Assembly: GCA_937952235.1 (NCBI GenBank)
Contig: CALFZM010000119.1
Span: 1 to 30,165 of the forward strand
Reading direction: 5' to 3'
From: an uncultured Opitutia bacterium
GTDB taxonomy: Bacteria > Verrucomicrobiota > Verrucomicrobiia > Opitutales > Opitutaceae
Length of the DNA stretch: 30,165 nt
In this document: in pieces, positions 6,808 through 15,869 of the stretch
Layout of the letters: each line of letters starts with the position of its first letter
Numbering within the stretch: position 1 is the stretch's first letter
Notes under the pieces: model-generated
What the model saw: only the letters and a program-made list of their open reading frames with translations
Told to the model about the DNA's origin: nothing
Database searches by the model: none
Position numbers and translations under genes: made by a program

Positions 6808-9800
6808 TCACTTCTCGCCCAGCGCCTCGCGGCTGATCGTGGCGGGCACGAGGCGCCGGAACATGAACCAGCCGCACGCCAGGTTGAGTCCGACGATGCC
6901 GGCGAGCAGCGAGCCCACGAGGACGAGCGTTGGCGCCGCGGGCAGCGTGGCGAGGTTGGGCCCGACCGACACCGCCGCCGTCACGGCACCGATCGCGATG
7001 CCCCACAGCACAAGCCGGCCGTACTCGGCGAGCACCATCCGGCCGAGGATCCGGCGCGGCAGCCCGATCGCCGCCATGACGGCAAACTCACCGCGCCGCT
7101 CGCGCAGGTTGCGCGCCACGACAATCGCGAGGCCCAGGCTGCCCAGCACCACGCCGAGCGTGCCGAGGACGTTGAAGATCGCGATGTAGGTGTTCTCGAT
7201 CTGGTGGAAGGCGGCGAGCACATCCCGGGTCGTCTCGACCCGCGCCCCCACATCCGCGCCGGCCGATTCCAGCCGACGGCGCAGTTCCGCGGCCTCGGTC
7301 GGCTGCCGGGCATCGACCAGGAACGCGCTGTAGCCCGGGTGTGCCGGGAACCGGCGTAGAAACGCCGCCTCGTCCACCACCACGTAGCCCTGGAGGATCG
7401 AGTCAGGCAGCGTCCCGACGATCCGCACGCCGAACTCGCGTCCGATCTCGTCGGTGTACGTCAGCACGTCGCCCACTTTCCGCTTCAGCGCCCAGAGCAG
7501 CGTCGTTTCGTCGATGAACGCCGGCACCGGCCCGTCCTCCTCCGCGGCGCGCAACGCCCCCCATCCCGCCGGCGCGCCCTTCAGCCGAAAAGAGCCGCGC
7601 TGCGCCAGCCGGCCGGCGTCGACGGCGAGCAGCCGGGGCTGCGCGGTGGAGTTGAGGTTGAAACAATTCGCGTTGTCGCCCGCGCCGCTGCGCAGCGGCA
7701 CCACGTCGCCCAGCGCCGCGGCCGAAGCGTCGAACAACTCGAAGCCCTGCGCCCGGCCGTCGCGCGCCGGGTTCTGCGGCGCGGTCGTTTCGATCCAGAA
7801 CGTGAAGCCCCCGGTTCCGCTGCCGCGCTCGAGCCAGTCGGCGCCGACGTGTTTGCGAAAGGATGCCACCGACAGCACCATGAAGACCGCGGTCGCGATG
7901 AGGCCCACGACGGTGAGGCTGCGCGCCCGCCGCGCCCGCAGGTTGAGCGCGCCCAGCCGCGCGGCATCGAGGGTGCCGGCATCCGGGTCTGCACCGATCC
8001 GGGCCAGACGACGCCGGCAGTACGCCAGGCCCGCCACCAGCAGCGCGAAGCCGGCGAGATAAAACGCGATCTGCGGCGGCAGCCCCCGCCCCGAGGCGGC
8101 GACCGCGCCGGCCGCCGCCATCAGGCCGCCCACCGCGAGCATGAGCGACGTCCGTCCGGGCCGCGCGCCCGCGGCATCCTCGGCGTTGGCGGTCAGTCGC
8201 ACGGAAATCGCCCGCCGCCCCAGCCGGCGGATCGCGAGCCAGACGGCGAGCAGCGCCAGGAGGAGGAACCCGGCGAGCCCCGCGACGATGCTGGCGGGCT
8301 GCGCGGAAAACACGAACGTCGACCCCGCGCCCTGCCCCGCCCAGATCGAATCCAGAAAACGCAGGATGCCCCGCGTGTAGAGTGTCGCGAGCGCCAGGCC
8401 GGCGGCGCCCCCCACGACCAGGATGACCGCCGCTTCCGCGAGCCGCCAGCGCAGCACGCGGCGGACGGAAACGCCGACCGCACCCAGCAGGGCGTCCTCG
8501 GTCCCGCGCTGCAGCAGGCTGAGTTGAAACAGCATCGCGACCAGCCCCAACGCCGCCACAATCAGGAAGAAGCTCATCCCGATGAACAGCCCGCCGAAGT
8601 CGACCGGCGATTGCGCCGCCGCCGCGGCGCCGGCCTGGAGCGGTCGGACGAGGACCTGGTTCAGCTCCGGCCTGAGCGCGGCGAGCAGGGCGCGGGCCGT
8701 CTCCGTCTCGGCCGTCTGCGGCGCCGCCACGCGCAACGCGGTGAGCGCGCCCCAGCGGGACGACCACAGTTCCCGACCGGCGGCCAGCGCGAGAAACGCC
8801 TTGGGCGTCCCGCGGTGATCGTCCCAGTAACGTTCGTCCTGGTCGCGCACGCGCTCAAGCCGCAGCGGCAGGCCCGGGTCCCAGTCGCTCTGGTTCTGCA
8901 CGTCGCTGATCCCGGGGAAATCCGGCATCCAGGCGGGATCCGCCGCCAGGCCCTCGAGCGGAATCACGCTGCGCACCCGGAACGCCGTCGTGCGCTCGAC
9001 CAGGGCGTCGCCCGCGCCGGTCTGATAATACGTGAGCTGCACCTCGTCGCCGGCGCGGGCCTGCAGGTCCTCGGCCAGCCAGGCATTGAGCACGACTTCG
9101 CGCGGACCGAGATCGGGCGGCAGGAACGGAGCGGCCGCCGGCGTCGTGGCGGCGGCGATCGAATACGGGGTGGAGCGCGCGCCGGCCTTGAACTCGTTGA
9201 CCAGGTAGGAAACCACGGGCTGCGCCGCCGGCAGCGCCTGGGCCACGGCCCGCTCGAGCGCGGGATCGATGAAGATGCGATCGGAGACGACATCAAAGGC
9301 CCCGGCCCGCGGGCGCCACTTCAGCTCCAAGCCATAGTCCGCGAGCTGCATGATGCGCGGCAGCGACTCCCCCACCGCGTTCCCGCCGCCCGGCGCCTCC
9401 ACCAACACCACGTTGGCCCGCCCGGGGCGTTCGAGCGCCTGCTGGAGCGCCGCGAGCGGCAGGAAGACGGTCGCCTGCGGCACCTGCGTCGTCTCCAGCG
9501 AGAAGCGGCCGAATGCGTCGTCGCCCACGATCGCGCTCACGGTGCAGCGCAGGCTCTGCAGCGCGGACTCCGCGCCGGCCACCGGGGCGTTCCCGGCGAC
9601 CACGCCCGGCTTGTGCAGCCGCACGACGATGGCGTCCCCCACTTTCGCCTCGAGGCGGCGGGCGAGCAGCGCGTTGACGGCCACGGTCGGCCGCGCGGCA
9701 TCGAGCGGCACGGCGGCCGGCTGCGGCGCGAACGTCCAGAACGGGTCGGTGACGCCGACGAGCTGCACCTGACCGGCCGCCGCCCGGCTGGCCGTGTGCG

Positions 9801-10083
9801 CCGCGGTGCCACGCAGGTAGAGCACGGGCGCCGCGCGGACGCCCGCGGCCTTCGCGAGGTCCTCGGCCAGTCCCGCACGAAAGAAGCGGTCGCCGGCGGT
9901 CACGGCGTGGGTGGCGCGGCCGATCCGCTGCTCCGCGATCCGCCGCAGCGATGCCGACACCGAGTCGCCGGCAAACAGTGCGCCCAGCAGGACCGTCGCC
10001 CCCAGCAGCGCGCCGCCGAGCACGCCGGCGTAGGCAAACCGGTGATACACCACGCTGCGCAGGACGTAGCCGAGCCAGGTCAT
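6808..10083 (-). CDS. ABC transporter permease, large double-FtsX type
   Basis: This 1091-residue inner-membrane permease has an N-terminal helix (FAYAGVLGGALLGATVLLGALFAG) and a large MacB-like periplasmic domain. A first FtsX module follows (FGGLFIGMSFFLIVAALGL and further helices, about 525-650), with extra helices near 670-740. A second periplasmic domain then leads to a C-terminal FtsX module (NVLGTLGVVLGSLGLAIVVA, ERRGEFAVMAAIG, and two more helices). The ERRGEFAVMAAIG motif is the conserved FtsX/LolC/MacB signature. This two-module layout is that of YbbP-like permeases, but it is longer than their usual length of about 800 residues because of enlarged periplasmic domains. Such systems move lipoproteins, lipids or peptides out of the inner membrane; cargo is unknown here. 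The partner ATPase lies upstream at 10265-10936. Start 10083 is chosen at MTWLGYVLRS, since the further-upstream frame is Arg/Pro-rich and not protein-like. Confidence 0.88.
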   Translation of the reverse strand: MTWLGYVLRSVVYHRFAYAGVLGGALLGATVLLGALFAGDSVSASLRRIAEQRIGRATHAVTAGDRFFRAGLAEDLAKAAGVRAAPVLYLRGTAAHTASRAAAGQVQLVGVTDPFWTFAPQPAAVPLDAARPTVAVNALLARRLEAKVGDAIVVRLHKPGVVAGNAPVAGAESALQSLRCTVSAIVGDDAFGRFSLETTQVPQATVFLPLAALQQALERPGRANVVLVEAPGGGNAVGESLPRIMQLADYGLELKWRPRAGAFDVVSDRIFIDPALERAVAQALPAAQPVVSYLVNEFKAGARSTPYSIAAATTPAAAPFLPPDLGPREVVLNAWLAEDLQARAGDEVQLTYYQTGAGDALVERTTAFRVRSVIPLEGLAADPAWMPDFPGISDVQNQSDWDPGLPLRLERVRDQDERYWDDHRGTPKAFLALAAGRELWSSRWGALTALRVAAPQTAETETARALLAALRPELNQVLVRPLQAGAAAAAQSPVDFGGLFIGMSFFLIVAALGLVAMLFQLSLLQRGTEDALLGAVGVSVRRVLRWRLAEAAVILVVGGAAGLALATLYTRGILRFLDSIWAGQGAGSTFVFSAQPASIVAGLAGFLLLALLAVWLAIRRLGRRAISVRLTANAEDAAGARPGRTSLMLAVGGLMAAAGAVAASGRGLPPQIAFYLAGFALLVAGLAYCRRRLARIGADPDAGTLDAARLGALNLRARRARSLTVVGLIATAVFMVLSVASFRKHVGADWLERGSGTGGFTFWIETTAPQNPARDGRAQGFELFDASAAALGDVVPLRSGAGDNANCFNLNSTAQPRLLAVDAGRLAQRGSFRLKGAPAGWGALRAAEEDGPVPAFIDETTLLWALKRKVGDVLTYTDEIGREFGVRIVGTLPDSILQGYVVVDEAAFLRRFPAHPGYSAFLVDARQPTEAAELRRRLESAGADVGARVETTRDVLAAFHQIENTYIAIFNVLGTLGVVLGSLGLAIVVARNLRERRGEFAVMAAIGLPRRILGRMVLAEYGRLVLWGIAIGAVTAAVSVGPNLATLPAAPTLVLVGSLLAGIVGLNLACGWFMFRRLVPATISREALGEK

Positions 10084-10268
10084 CGCCAAACGAGTCTCAA
10101 CGCGGGACGCGGACCGGAGGCAGGCCGGGCCGGGGCATGATCTCCAGAGCCATCCGGCGCGCGAGCGCGGAGGAAGGCCCCGCGCCGCCCTGCGCGGCTG
10201 GGACGGAGCGCCGCCCTCCGACTGCACGCGGTCACCCGCCCCGTCCGCGCCAGCAGCCCGCGCTTCAT
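10080..10268 (-). CDS. Possible 62-residue Arg-rich ORF between ABC ATPase and permease
   Basis: This small frame starts with an ATG that overlaps the ATPase stop (ATGA at 10265-10268) and ends with a TGA that overlaps the permease start (ATGA at 10080-10083). It would fill exactly the 181-bp gap and could couple translation of the two transporter genes. The product (MKRGLLARTGRV...ALRLVWR) is very Arg/Ala/Pro-rich, has no recognisable domain or clear membrane helix, and resembles the noise translations common in high-GC DNA. It is real as an open frame; whether it is expressed is unknown. Confidence 0.25.
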   Translation of the reverse strand: MKRGLLARTGRVTACSRRAALRPSRAGRRGAFLRARAPDGSGDHAPARPASGPRPALRLVWR

Positions 10269-10936
10269 GTCACAAGCCGCCCGCCGTCGAGCCGGTACGT
10301 GCGCTGCATCCGCCGGGCGAGCGCAGGATTGTGGGTGACGACCAGCAGCGCCGTCTGCGCGCCGCCGGGCGTGTGCAGGAGCAGGTCGGCGATGCGATCG
10401 CCGGTGGCCGGGTCGAGCGAGCCGGTCGGCTCGTCGGCGAGGATGACCTTGGGCCGGTTGATCAGCGCCCGCGCGATCGCCACCCGCAATTGTTCTCCGC
10501 CCGAGAGCTGCCAGGGCCGGTGGGTGAGCCGCGGACCGAGCCCGACCTGCTCGAGCAGGGCGGCCGCGCGCGCGCGCACGTCCGATGCGGTTTCCTCCCA
10601 GCCGCCGGCGAGCCGCGGCACGAGCACGTTCTCCAGGATCGTGCATTGCGGCAGCAGATGGTGGAGCTGGAAGACAAAGCCGATCGTGCGATTGCGAAAC
10701 CGCGCGGCCGCCTCGGGATCGAGTTCACCGAGATTCACGCCATCGACCGCGATCTTGCCGCTCGTGGGCCGGTCGATGGCGCCGAGGAGATTGAGCAGGG
10801 TCGTCTTGCCGCTGCCCGATGGGCCGACGATCGCGACGCTCTCGCCCGCGGCCACGGACAGGTCGAGTTCGCTGAGCACCGGCACGGGGCCCGCCGGGCT
10901 GTCGTAGACTTTGGAGACGCGGGATACGTCGATCAT
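10265..10936 (-). CDS. ABC transporter ATP-binding protein (LolD/MacB/YbbA type)
   Basis: This complete 223-residue ATPase subunit energises the downstream FtsX-type permease. Walker A is GPSGSGKTT (38-46), the Q-loop is VFQ (Q90) followed by LHHLLP, the signature motif is LSGGEQ (144-149), Walker B is VILADEP (164-170) with the D-loop GSLD, and the switch histidine is H202 in VVTHNP. Length and the LHHLLPQCTILENV segment fit the LolD/MacB/YbbA subfamily that pairs with FtsX permeases. The gene order is ATPase then permease, 181 bp apart, same strand. A weak promoter candidate lies upstream on the minus strand (TTGCCA at 10977-10982, 17-bp spacer, TCCAGT), with only three of six matches in the -10 box. 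No Shine-Dalgarno is seen before the ATG. Confidence 0.92.
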   Translation of the reverse strand: MIDVSRVSKVYDSPAGPVPVLSELDLSVAAGESVAIVGPSGSGKTTLLNLLGAIDRPTSGKIAVDGVNLGELDPEAAARFRNRTIGFVFQLHHLLPQCTILENVLVPRLAGGWEETASDVRARAAALLEQVGLGPRLTHRPWQLSGGEQLRVAIARALINRPKVILADEPTGSLDPATGDRIADLLLHTPGGAQTALLVVTHNPALARRMQRTYRLDGGRLVT

Positions 10937-11011
10937 GGGAACGTCGGCGCGCTACTGGAGGGCACGAAGGTGGCCGTGGCAAGGCAGGCATCCAGATTTC
11001 GCCTGGGCGGA

Positions 11012-11135
11012 CCCATCCCGTCGGCCTTCAAATCAGCCGCGAGAACGGCTGCCCTGAAGGGTGGAGCGGCTTGTCCTCAAGCCGCTGCGGACCGTCCCAT
11101 CGCACGTCAGCCGCCTGGGGACAGGCGGCTCCACC
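11012..11135 (+). repeat. REPIN-like intergenic element, copy C (124 bp)
   Basis: This copy is in forward orientation. It has a GCCG-CGAGAA-CGGC hairpin, then GGTGGAGC opening at 11060, the hairpin AGCGGCTTG-TCCT-CAAGCCGCT with nine perfect pairs, a GCGGACC...CACGTC spacer, then AGCCGCCTG-GGGA-CAGGCGGCT with nine perfect pairs, and closing GCTCCACC at 11135. It is the most regular copy: the 76-bp core is an inverted pair of related hairpins. It lies between the TonB receptor 3' end and the ABC ATPase 5' end, the one copy not placed purely between gene tails or inside the cassette. Confidence 0.85.
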
Positions 11136-11220
11136 GCCCCGGCATCATTCCGGCAGAGGGGAGCGTGCCGAGGTTGCGCCGCCCTGGCGCGGAGCCGGCA
11201 ACATCCTTGGCCGATCCGCC

Positions 11221-14200
11221 CTAGAACGTCCCGCGCATTCCGACCGTGATGCCGGTACCCATCGCCTGGTAACCGGTCACGAGCAGCGGGTTGTTGCCCG
11301 ACTTCTGCAGATTGAGCAGCGGGGCATCCAGCAGGTTGCGCAGGGAGAAGAACACGCTCACGCGGTTCGAGAGCTGGTAACCGCCGCCCGCGTCGACCAC
11401 CGTGCGGTGCCGGCGGATGGCCGTGCCGGCGGCGTTGGTGGGAAAGTTGTCGTGCCAGTTGAGATTCCCGTAGAGGTTGAATCCACGCCACGCGTAGCTG
11501 AGCCCCACCTTCGCGGAGTGTCCCGTGAGCAGGGGCAGCGTGACCTCGGCGTAGTTGCGCGTGTAGCTGGCGCGGGCATTCAGACCCCGGAGGAAACCGG
11601 GGAGGAACGAGAGGCTCTGGCTGTACTCCAGCTCCATGCCACGAATCAACGTGCGGTTCGAGCCGCTCGTGGTCGTGGTGAAGAGGTACGCGCTGTAGTC
11701 CTCGTCGCCGCTGTAGCCGAACTCCGCCGCCGTCATCTCGCTCGTGATGAACAGACCGTCGACCGTGTTCTGGTAGAAATTCGCCGCGAGGATGCCGACG
11801 GGCTCGAAGTAATACGCCAGGCGGGCCGAGAGGTTGTCGGAATACTCCGGCTTCAGGTTTGGATTCGGCGCGCTGATGCGCAGCGCCTCCTCGTTGACGA
11901 TCCACACGCCCGCGACATCGCGAAAGGTCGGTCGCCGGATCGTGCGGCTGTACCCGAGGTGGAAGTCGAGCTGGTCGTTGAACCGGTACTTGATGCCGGC
12001 GCTCGGGAAGAACTCGCCGTAGTCGCCCTTGCGGTGCACGCGCGGGCGCGAAAGGTACTGGTACTGGATGCCCTCGACGGTCGTGGCCCGCCCGCCCGTC
12101 ACGGGGAAGCCCGCGGCCCGCACCTGGCTGCCCGGCAGCGGATTGAACTCGAGCGAATCGCCCCGCGTCTCCTCGTAGCGGAGCCCCGCCCGCAGCACGG
12201 TCTTCCCGACGCTCCCCGTCGCCATCAGGAACGCGGCGTGAATGTCCTCCACGTAGTGTTTTTTATTCGCGATGAAGGCATTGTAGTAATTGGTGCCGGT
12301 CATCGTCTGCGTGAAGTACTCCGGGTGCTCACGGTAGAGCTGGTACACTTCGAGCGTGTTGGGATGAAAGACGTCGCCGCCCGACGAGGATCGGATGCTC
12401 GCGCCCAGCATGCTCAGGTCCATCGGCCACTGCGATTGGAGATTCCGCCAGGCGCCGTTGCCGGCGCCCGGGCCGGTGTAGGTGTACTGCAGCGACTCGC
12501 GCTCGAGGGCGAAGTCCCGGATCTCCCGCTTCGACTTGATCCCGGTCTTCCACGTGAGCGGGAGCCGGCCCTTCGTCTTGAGCGTCCCGCTGATCTCCCC
12601 GCTGTAGATCTTCGTCCCGGCGAACCGGCCGTCGTCGACGAAGATCGCCGGCGTGGTGTATCCGGATCCGTCGTACCAGTCGGGTCCGCCCGTCTGGACG
12701 ACCGCCCAGTCGGCACTGGAGTGATGCGAGCGGCTGGCCTGGAAGGTGACGTTGTTCAGCGTCGGGCTGTTGGTGTTGTAGACCGCGTCCCAACTGTTGG
12801 GGCTGTACCAGCTCTCCGATTCGGCGAGCGCGAAGCGTCCGTCGACCGTGAGGTCCCCCAGCTTGTACTCGAAGCGCGGCGTGTAGGTGATGTTCTTCCC
12901 CTTTTTGTTGATCCCCTGGGGATTCACCGCCACCCGCCCGTTGTTGGTCCCGGAGCTGAAGCTGCGGAGCGGATCGCCGCCCACAACCAGGGCGCGGTTC
13001 ACGGCGGTGAAGGTCGTCAACCGCATGAAATACCACAGGTCGACGGTGTTGTAGATCGCCCCGAGGGAGAGCACGAGATTCGGCGTGGCCTTGAAGTCCG
13101 CCGTGAGCGTGGTGGTGAACGCCTCGTTGGTGCGGGCACCGTACAGCGGATTCAACGTGGTCACGACCGCAGGCCGCGGGTCCGCCGCGGTGGGCGAGTA
13201 GTTGTAGCCGATCGAGTACTGGCTGAACACCGAATAGACATCGGAACTCGTGACGTTGAAGACCAGGCCGAGCCGCTGGTTGAGGAAGATGTCGGAGTAC
13301 TCGAGGCTGCCGCCCGGGCGGATCTTCCGCTTCCGGCGGTCGTCCGGGCCGAAGGTGCGGTTGAGCGTGAGGTCCTCGGAGAATCCGGTGAGGTTGGCCG
13401 ACCAGGCGATGCGGCGCCCCTTGCGATCGAACGCCCGCTTGGAGCGCAGGTTGATCGTGCCGGCGGGCGCGTTGGCGTCCTGGTCGGCGCTGACGGTCTT
13501 GAACACCTCGATCGAGTCGAGACTGCTGAGCGTGATCTGCTCGAAGTTGAACGCCCGCGCATTGCCCGCCGCGCCGGCGTTGGCATCGGAGCCCGCGAGG
13601 GAAATGCCGTCGATGGTGACGGAGGTGTACTCCGTTCCCAGTCCGCGCAATCGCACGCCGAGCGCCTTGTCCGCGTTGAGGTCGATCTCGACGCCCGGGA
13701 GGTGCTTGAGGAACTCGCCGATGTTTCCCTCCGAGACGTCGCCGAACGTCTCCGAGGCGACGCTGTTCGTGATGTTCATGGAATTGCGCTGCTCCATGAT
13801 CGCCTTCGCATTGCCCTCGCGCTCGCCCGCGACCACGAAGCGCGTCAGCTTCAGCGTCGAGCCGTCCGCCGAGCGTTCGAGCGAGCTGGTGAGCTGGAAG
13901 TCCAGCGTCGCCGTGGCGCCGGGCGCCACCGTCACCGCCTGGGTCTCGCTGCGGTAACCGGTGAAGCTCACCGTCACGTTGACCGTGCCGGCGGGCACCG
14001 GCGAAAGCCGGTAGGTGCCGCCGTCGCCGGAGGTCGCCGTGACCCCGGTCTCCGCGACGCGGATCTGGGCGTTGCGCACGTACTCGCCGGTCGCCGGATT
14101 CAGGACCCGACCGGTGATCGCACCGGCGCCGCCCGGCTGCGCCACGAGCGGAGCGCCGCCCGCGAGCAGCACGGCGCCGGCCAGCATCACGCCGCGGCGC

Positions 14201-14241
14201 AGGTTGAAGGACGGGAAACGGAGGGAGGGGAGGAGGAACAT
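11221..14241 (-). CDS. TonB-dependent receptor with carboxypeptidase-regulatory-like domain
   Basis: This 1006-residue outer-membrane receptor has a signal peptide ending near PLVAQ. A carboxypeptidase-regulatory-like beta-sandwich follows (about 41-118; ITGRVLNPATGEYVRNAQIRV to GYRSETQAV), then a probable TonB box FVVAGERE (135-142). The plug domain (about 145-270) contains FLKHLPGVEIDLN, VRLRGLGTEYTSVTIDG and the PAGTINLRSKRAFD end. A 22-strand barrel follows and ends in ...VGMRGTF with the usual terminal Phe. The layout matches the large receptor families of Opitutaceae, used to import oligosaccharides or other bulky ligands with TonB/ExbBD energy; the ligand is unknown. Start 14241 is chosen at the signal peptide; the frame remains open 141 bp upstream. 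Its upstream 203 bp has no clear promoter or Shine-Dalgarno. It is transcribed in the same direction as the third propeller gene upstream of it. Confidence 0.93.
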   Translation of the reverse strand: MFLLPSLRFPSFNLRRGVMLAGAVLLAGGAPLVAQPGGAGAITGRVLNPATGEYVRNAQIRVAETGVTATSGDGGTYRLSPVPAGTVNVTVSFTGYRSETQAVTVAPGATATLDFQLTSSLERSADGSTLKLTRFVVAGEREGNAKAIMEQRNSMNITNSVASETFGDVSEGNIGEFLKHLPGVEIDLNADKALGVRLRGLGTEYTSVTIDGISLAGSDANAGAAGNARAFNFEQITLSSLDSIEVFKTVSADQDANAPAGTINLRSKRAFDRKGRRIAWSANLTGFSEDLTLNRTFGPDDRRKRKIRPGGSLEYSDIFLNQRLGLVFNVTSSDVYSVFSQYSIGYNYSPTAADPRPAVVTTLNPLYGARTNEAFTTTLTADFKATPNLVLSLGAIYNTVDLWYFMRLTTFTAVNRALVVGGDPLRSFSSGTNNGRVAVNPQGINKKGKNITYTPRFEYKLGDLTVDGRFALAESESWYSPNSWDAVYNTNSPTLNNVTFQASRSHHSSADWAVVQTGGPDWYDGSGYTTPAIFVDDGRFAGTKIYSGEISGTLKTKGRLPLTWKTGIKSKREIRDFALERESLQYTYTGPGAGNGAWRNLQSQWPMDLSMLGASIRSSSGGDVFHPNTLEVYQLYREHPEYFTQTMTGTNYYNAFIANKKHYVEDIHAAFLMATGSVGKTVLRAGLRYEETRGDSLEFNPLPGSQVRAAGFPVTGGRATTVEGIQYQYLSRPRVHRKGDYGEFFPSAGIKYRFNDQLDFHLGYSRTIRRPTFRDVAGVWIVNEEALRISAPNPNLKPEYSDNLSARLAYYFEPVGILAANFYQNTVDGLFITSEMTAAEFGYSGDEDYSAYLFTTTTSGSNRTLIRGMELEYSQSLSFLPGFLRGLNARASYTRNYAEVTLPLLTGHSAKVGLSYAWRGFNLYGNLNWHDNFPTNAAGTAIRRHRTVVDAGGGYQLSNRVSVFFSLRNLLDAPLLNLQKSGNNPLLVTGYQAMGTGITVGMRGTF

Positions 14242-14430
14242 GAGGTGCGTGCGGGGGTGGGTTTCGCCCTGCTGTCCCGCAGCGCGCGCAGGGCGGGCGC
14301 CGTGGGAAAGCTGGAATGCTGGGGTGACGCCGGCGAAGGCGCTGGGTGCCTCCGACGCGAAACGAGCGACGGCACAAGTCACCTCCGCACCTATTGGCCT
14401 TTCGTGCTACGCCACGTCCCAGGAGACGGG

Positions 14431-14444
14431 GCGCCGCGCGGCGC
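14431..14444. repeat. 14-nt palindrome just after the third propeller gene
   Basis: GCGCCGCGCGGCGC is self-complementary and directly abuts the stop codon of the propeller gene at 14445-15869. It could form a GC hairpin at the mRNA 3' end, but no T-tract follows on the minus strand. It may be chance in such GC-rich DNA. Confidence 0.2.
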
Positions 14445-15869
14445 TCACTCCGCGAAGGCGTACAGCCGCGTCTGCGTGCGCAGATAAACGTTCCGGCCCA
14501 CGAGCGCCGGCGTCGCGAGAATCCGCTCGCCGAAATCGGCCGTATGCAGCACCTCCGGCTTCGTGCCGCCGGCCTTCACCACCGTGAGCCGGCCGCGCAG
14601 CGACGCGACATAGATGCATCCGTCCGCGGCGACCGGCGACGCGTAATAGTTGCCGTTGGCCGGCAGTCGTTCCTGGGCGTAGAACGGTTCGCCGGTTTTC
14701 GGGTCGAGCGACGTCATCTGGCCCTGGTCGCGCACGAGATAAAGGCGGCCGTCGTAGAAAAGGGGACTCGGGACATAAGGGAGCGCGCGCCGGTACTTCC
14801 AGGCGACATGCGTCTCGCCGATGTCGCCGCGACCGCCCGGCTTCACCGCGAGCAGCACGTTGTCGGCCCGCGCGTCACCGGCCTTGATGCGGTCCCAGTC
14901 CGCGGCCGAGATGCGGCCGTCGCGATCGCGATCGAAGGACCGGATGAACACCCGGCGGGCCTCCGGAATCTCCTCCAGCTCGACCGCGCCATTGCCGTTC
15001 TTGTCGTTGGCCTTGAGGAATGCGTCCCACGGTTGCCGCGGCGAATCCGCCTGGCCGGGCGACCACGCCGCGAAGAACAGCAGGCCGTCGCCCACGACCG
15101 GCGTGGTGCAGACCGTGCCGGTGACGTTGCCGATCGACCAGCGTTCGGCGCCGGTCGCCAGATCGTACCCCTTGAGCAGCGCCGAGCCGGCGAGCACGAT
15201 CTCGTCGGTCCCGGCGTTGTTCCAGCGCACGGGCGTGCCGAAGCTACCGGTGCTCTCCGGCCGCGGCGTCTCCCACACCGTCCGCCCCGTCTCGACATCG
15301 AGGGCGAGCAGCGTCGAGTACTGGTACTGGTCGCGGTTCAGGATGACCCGGCCGCCCGCGATGATCGGCGAGGTGCCGCTGCCGAAGCGTCCGCCGCTGA
15401 GGGCCAGCGGCAGCGGGCGGCGCCAGAGTTCGCGGCCTTCGAAGTCGTGGCACAACAGCCCGAACGAGCCGAAATAGCTCACCACGCGCCGGCCGTCGGT
15501 GACCGGCGTCGAGGCCGCGGGACTGCCGTCGGAGGTGTTGAAATCCTCCACGCCCTCGGGTGTGACGCCCCGCGTCCACCGCAGCGCGCCCGTCGCCCGG
15601 TCATAGCAGCGCACCTCGAGCCGGGGCTCGACCCAGGTGGTGAGGAAGATCCGGTCGCCCCACACGCAGGGCGACGACGGCGACCAGGGCACGTCGACCT
15701 GCCACGCGACGTTTTCCGTGGGGCCGATCCGCCGCGGGGGTCGCGCATCGGGAGCCGCCACGCCGGACGCCTCGACCCCGCGAAACTGCGGCCACTGCTC
15801 CACCGCTCCGGAGGCGAACGGCGACACCAGCAACGCGGCGGCCAGCGGCAGCAGGGGGCGGAAGCGCAT
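14445..15869 (-). CDS. Secreted PQQ-like beta-propeller protein with inserted EF-hand pair, copy 3
   Basis: This 474-residue protein has a signal peptide (LLPLAAALLVSPFASGA), then EQWPQFRGVEASG. Blade motifs are YDRATGALRWTR, HDFEGRELWRRP, LDVETGRTVWETP, YDLATGAERWSIG and LDPKTGEPFYAQE. Between blades, residues about 281-325 carry two calcium-binding EF-hand loops: DKNGNGAVELEE (289-300) and DRDRDGRISAAD (313-324). Acidic or amide ligands stand at positions 1, 3 and 5, Gly at 6, and E or D at 12. Neither sister propeller in the window has this insert. The family is a periplasmic or secreted propeller; calcium-dependent binding or folding is inferred. It is divergent from the DUF4380-like gene over 94 bp, and the TonB receptor gene lies downstream in the same direction 203 bp away, so a functional link with uptake is possible but unproven. 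Confidence 0.87.
   Translation of the reverse strand: MRFRPLLPLAAALLVSPFASGAVEQWPQFRGVEASGVAAPDARPPRRIGPTENVAWQVDVPWSPSSPCVWGDRIFLTTWVEPRLEVRCYDRATGALRWTRGVTPEGVEDFNTSDGSPAASTPVTDGRRVVSYFGSFGLLCHDFEGRELWRRPLPLALSGGRFGSGTSPIIAGGRVILNRDQYQYSTLLALDVETGRTVWETPRPESTGSFGTPVRWNNAGTDEIVLAGSALLKGYDLATGAERWSIGNVTGTVCTTPVVGDGLLFFAAWSPGQADSPRQPWDAFLKANDKNGNGAVELEEIPEARRVFIRSFDRDRDGRISAADWDRIKAGDARADNVLLAVKPGGRGDIGETHVAWKYRRALPYVPSPLFYDGRLYLVRDQGQMTSLDPKTGEPFYAQERLPANGNYYASPVAADGCIYVASLRGRLTVVKAGGTKPEVLHTADFGERILATPALVGRNVYLRTQTRLYAFAE

Noticed and set aside
7849..10140. 763-codon plus-strand frame over the ABC permease
   Set aside because: Shadow of the permease; no membrane or domain features.
11071..14487. 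1138-codon plus-strand frame over the TonB receptor
   Set aside because: It mirrors a gene with signal peptide, plug and barrel features; the product is low-complexity Arg/Gly/Val.
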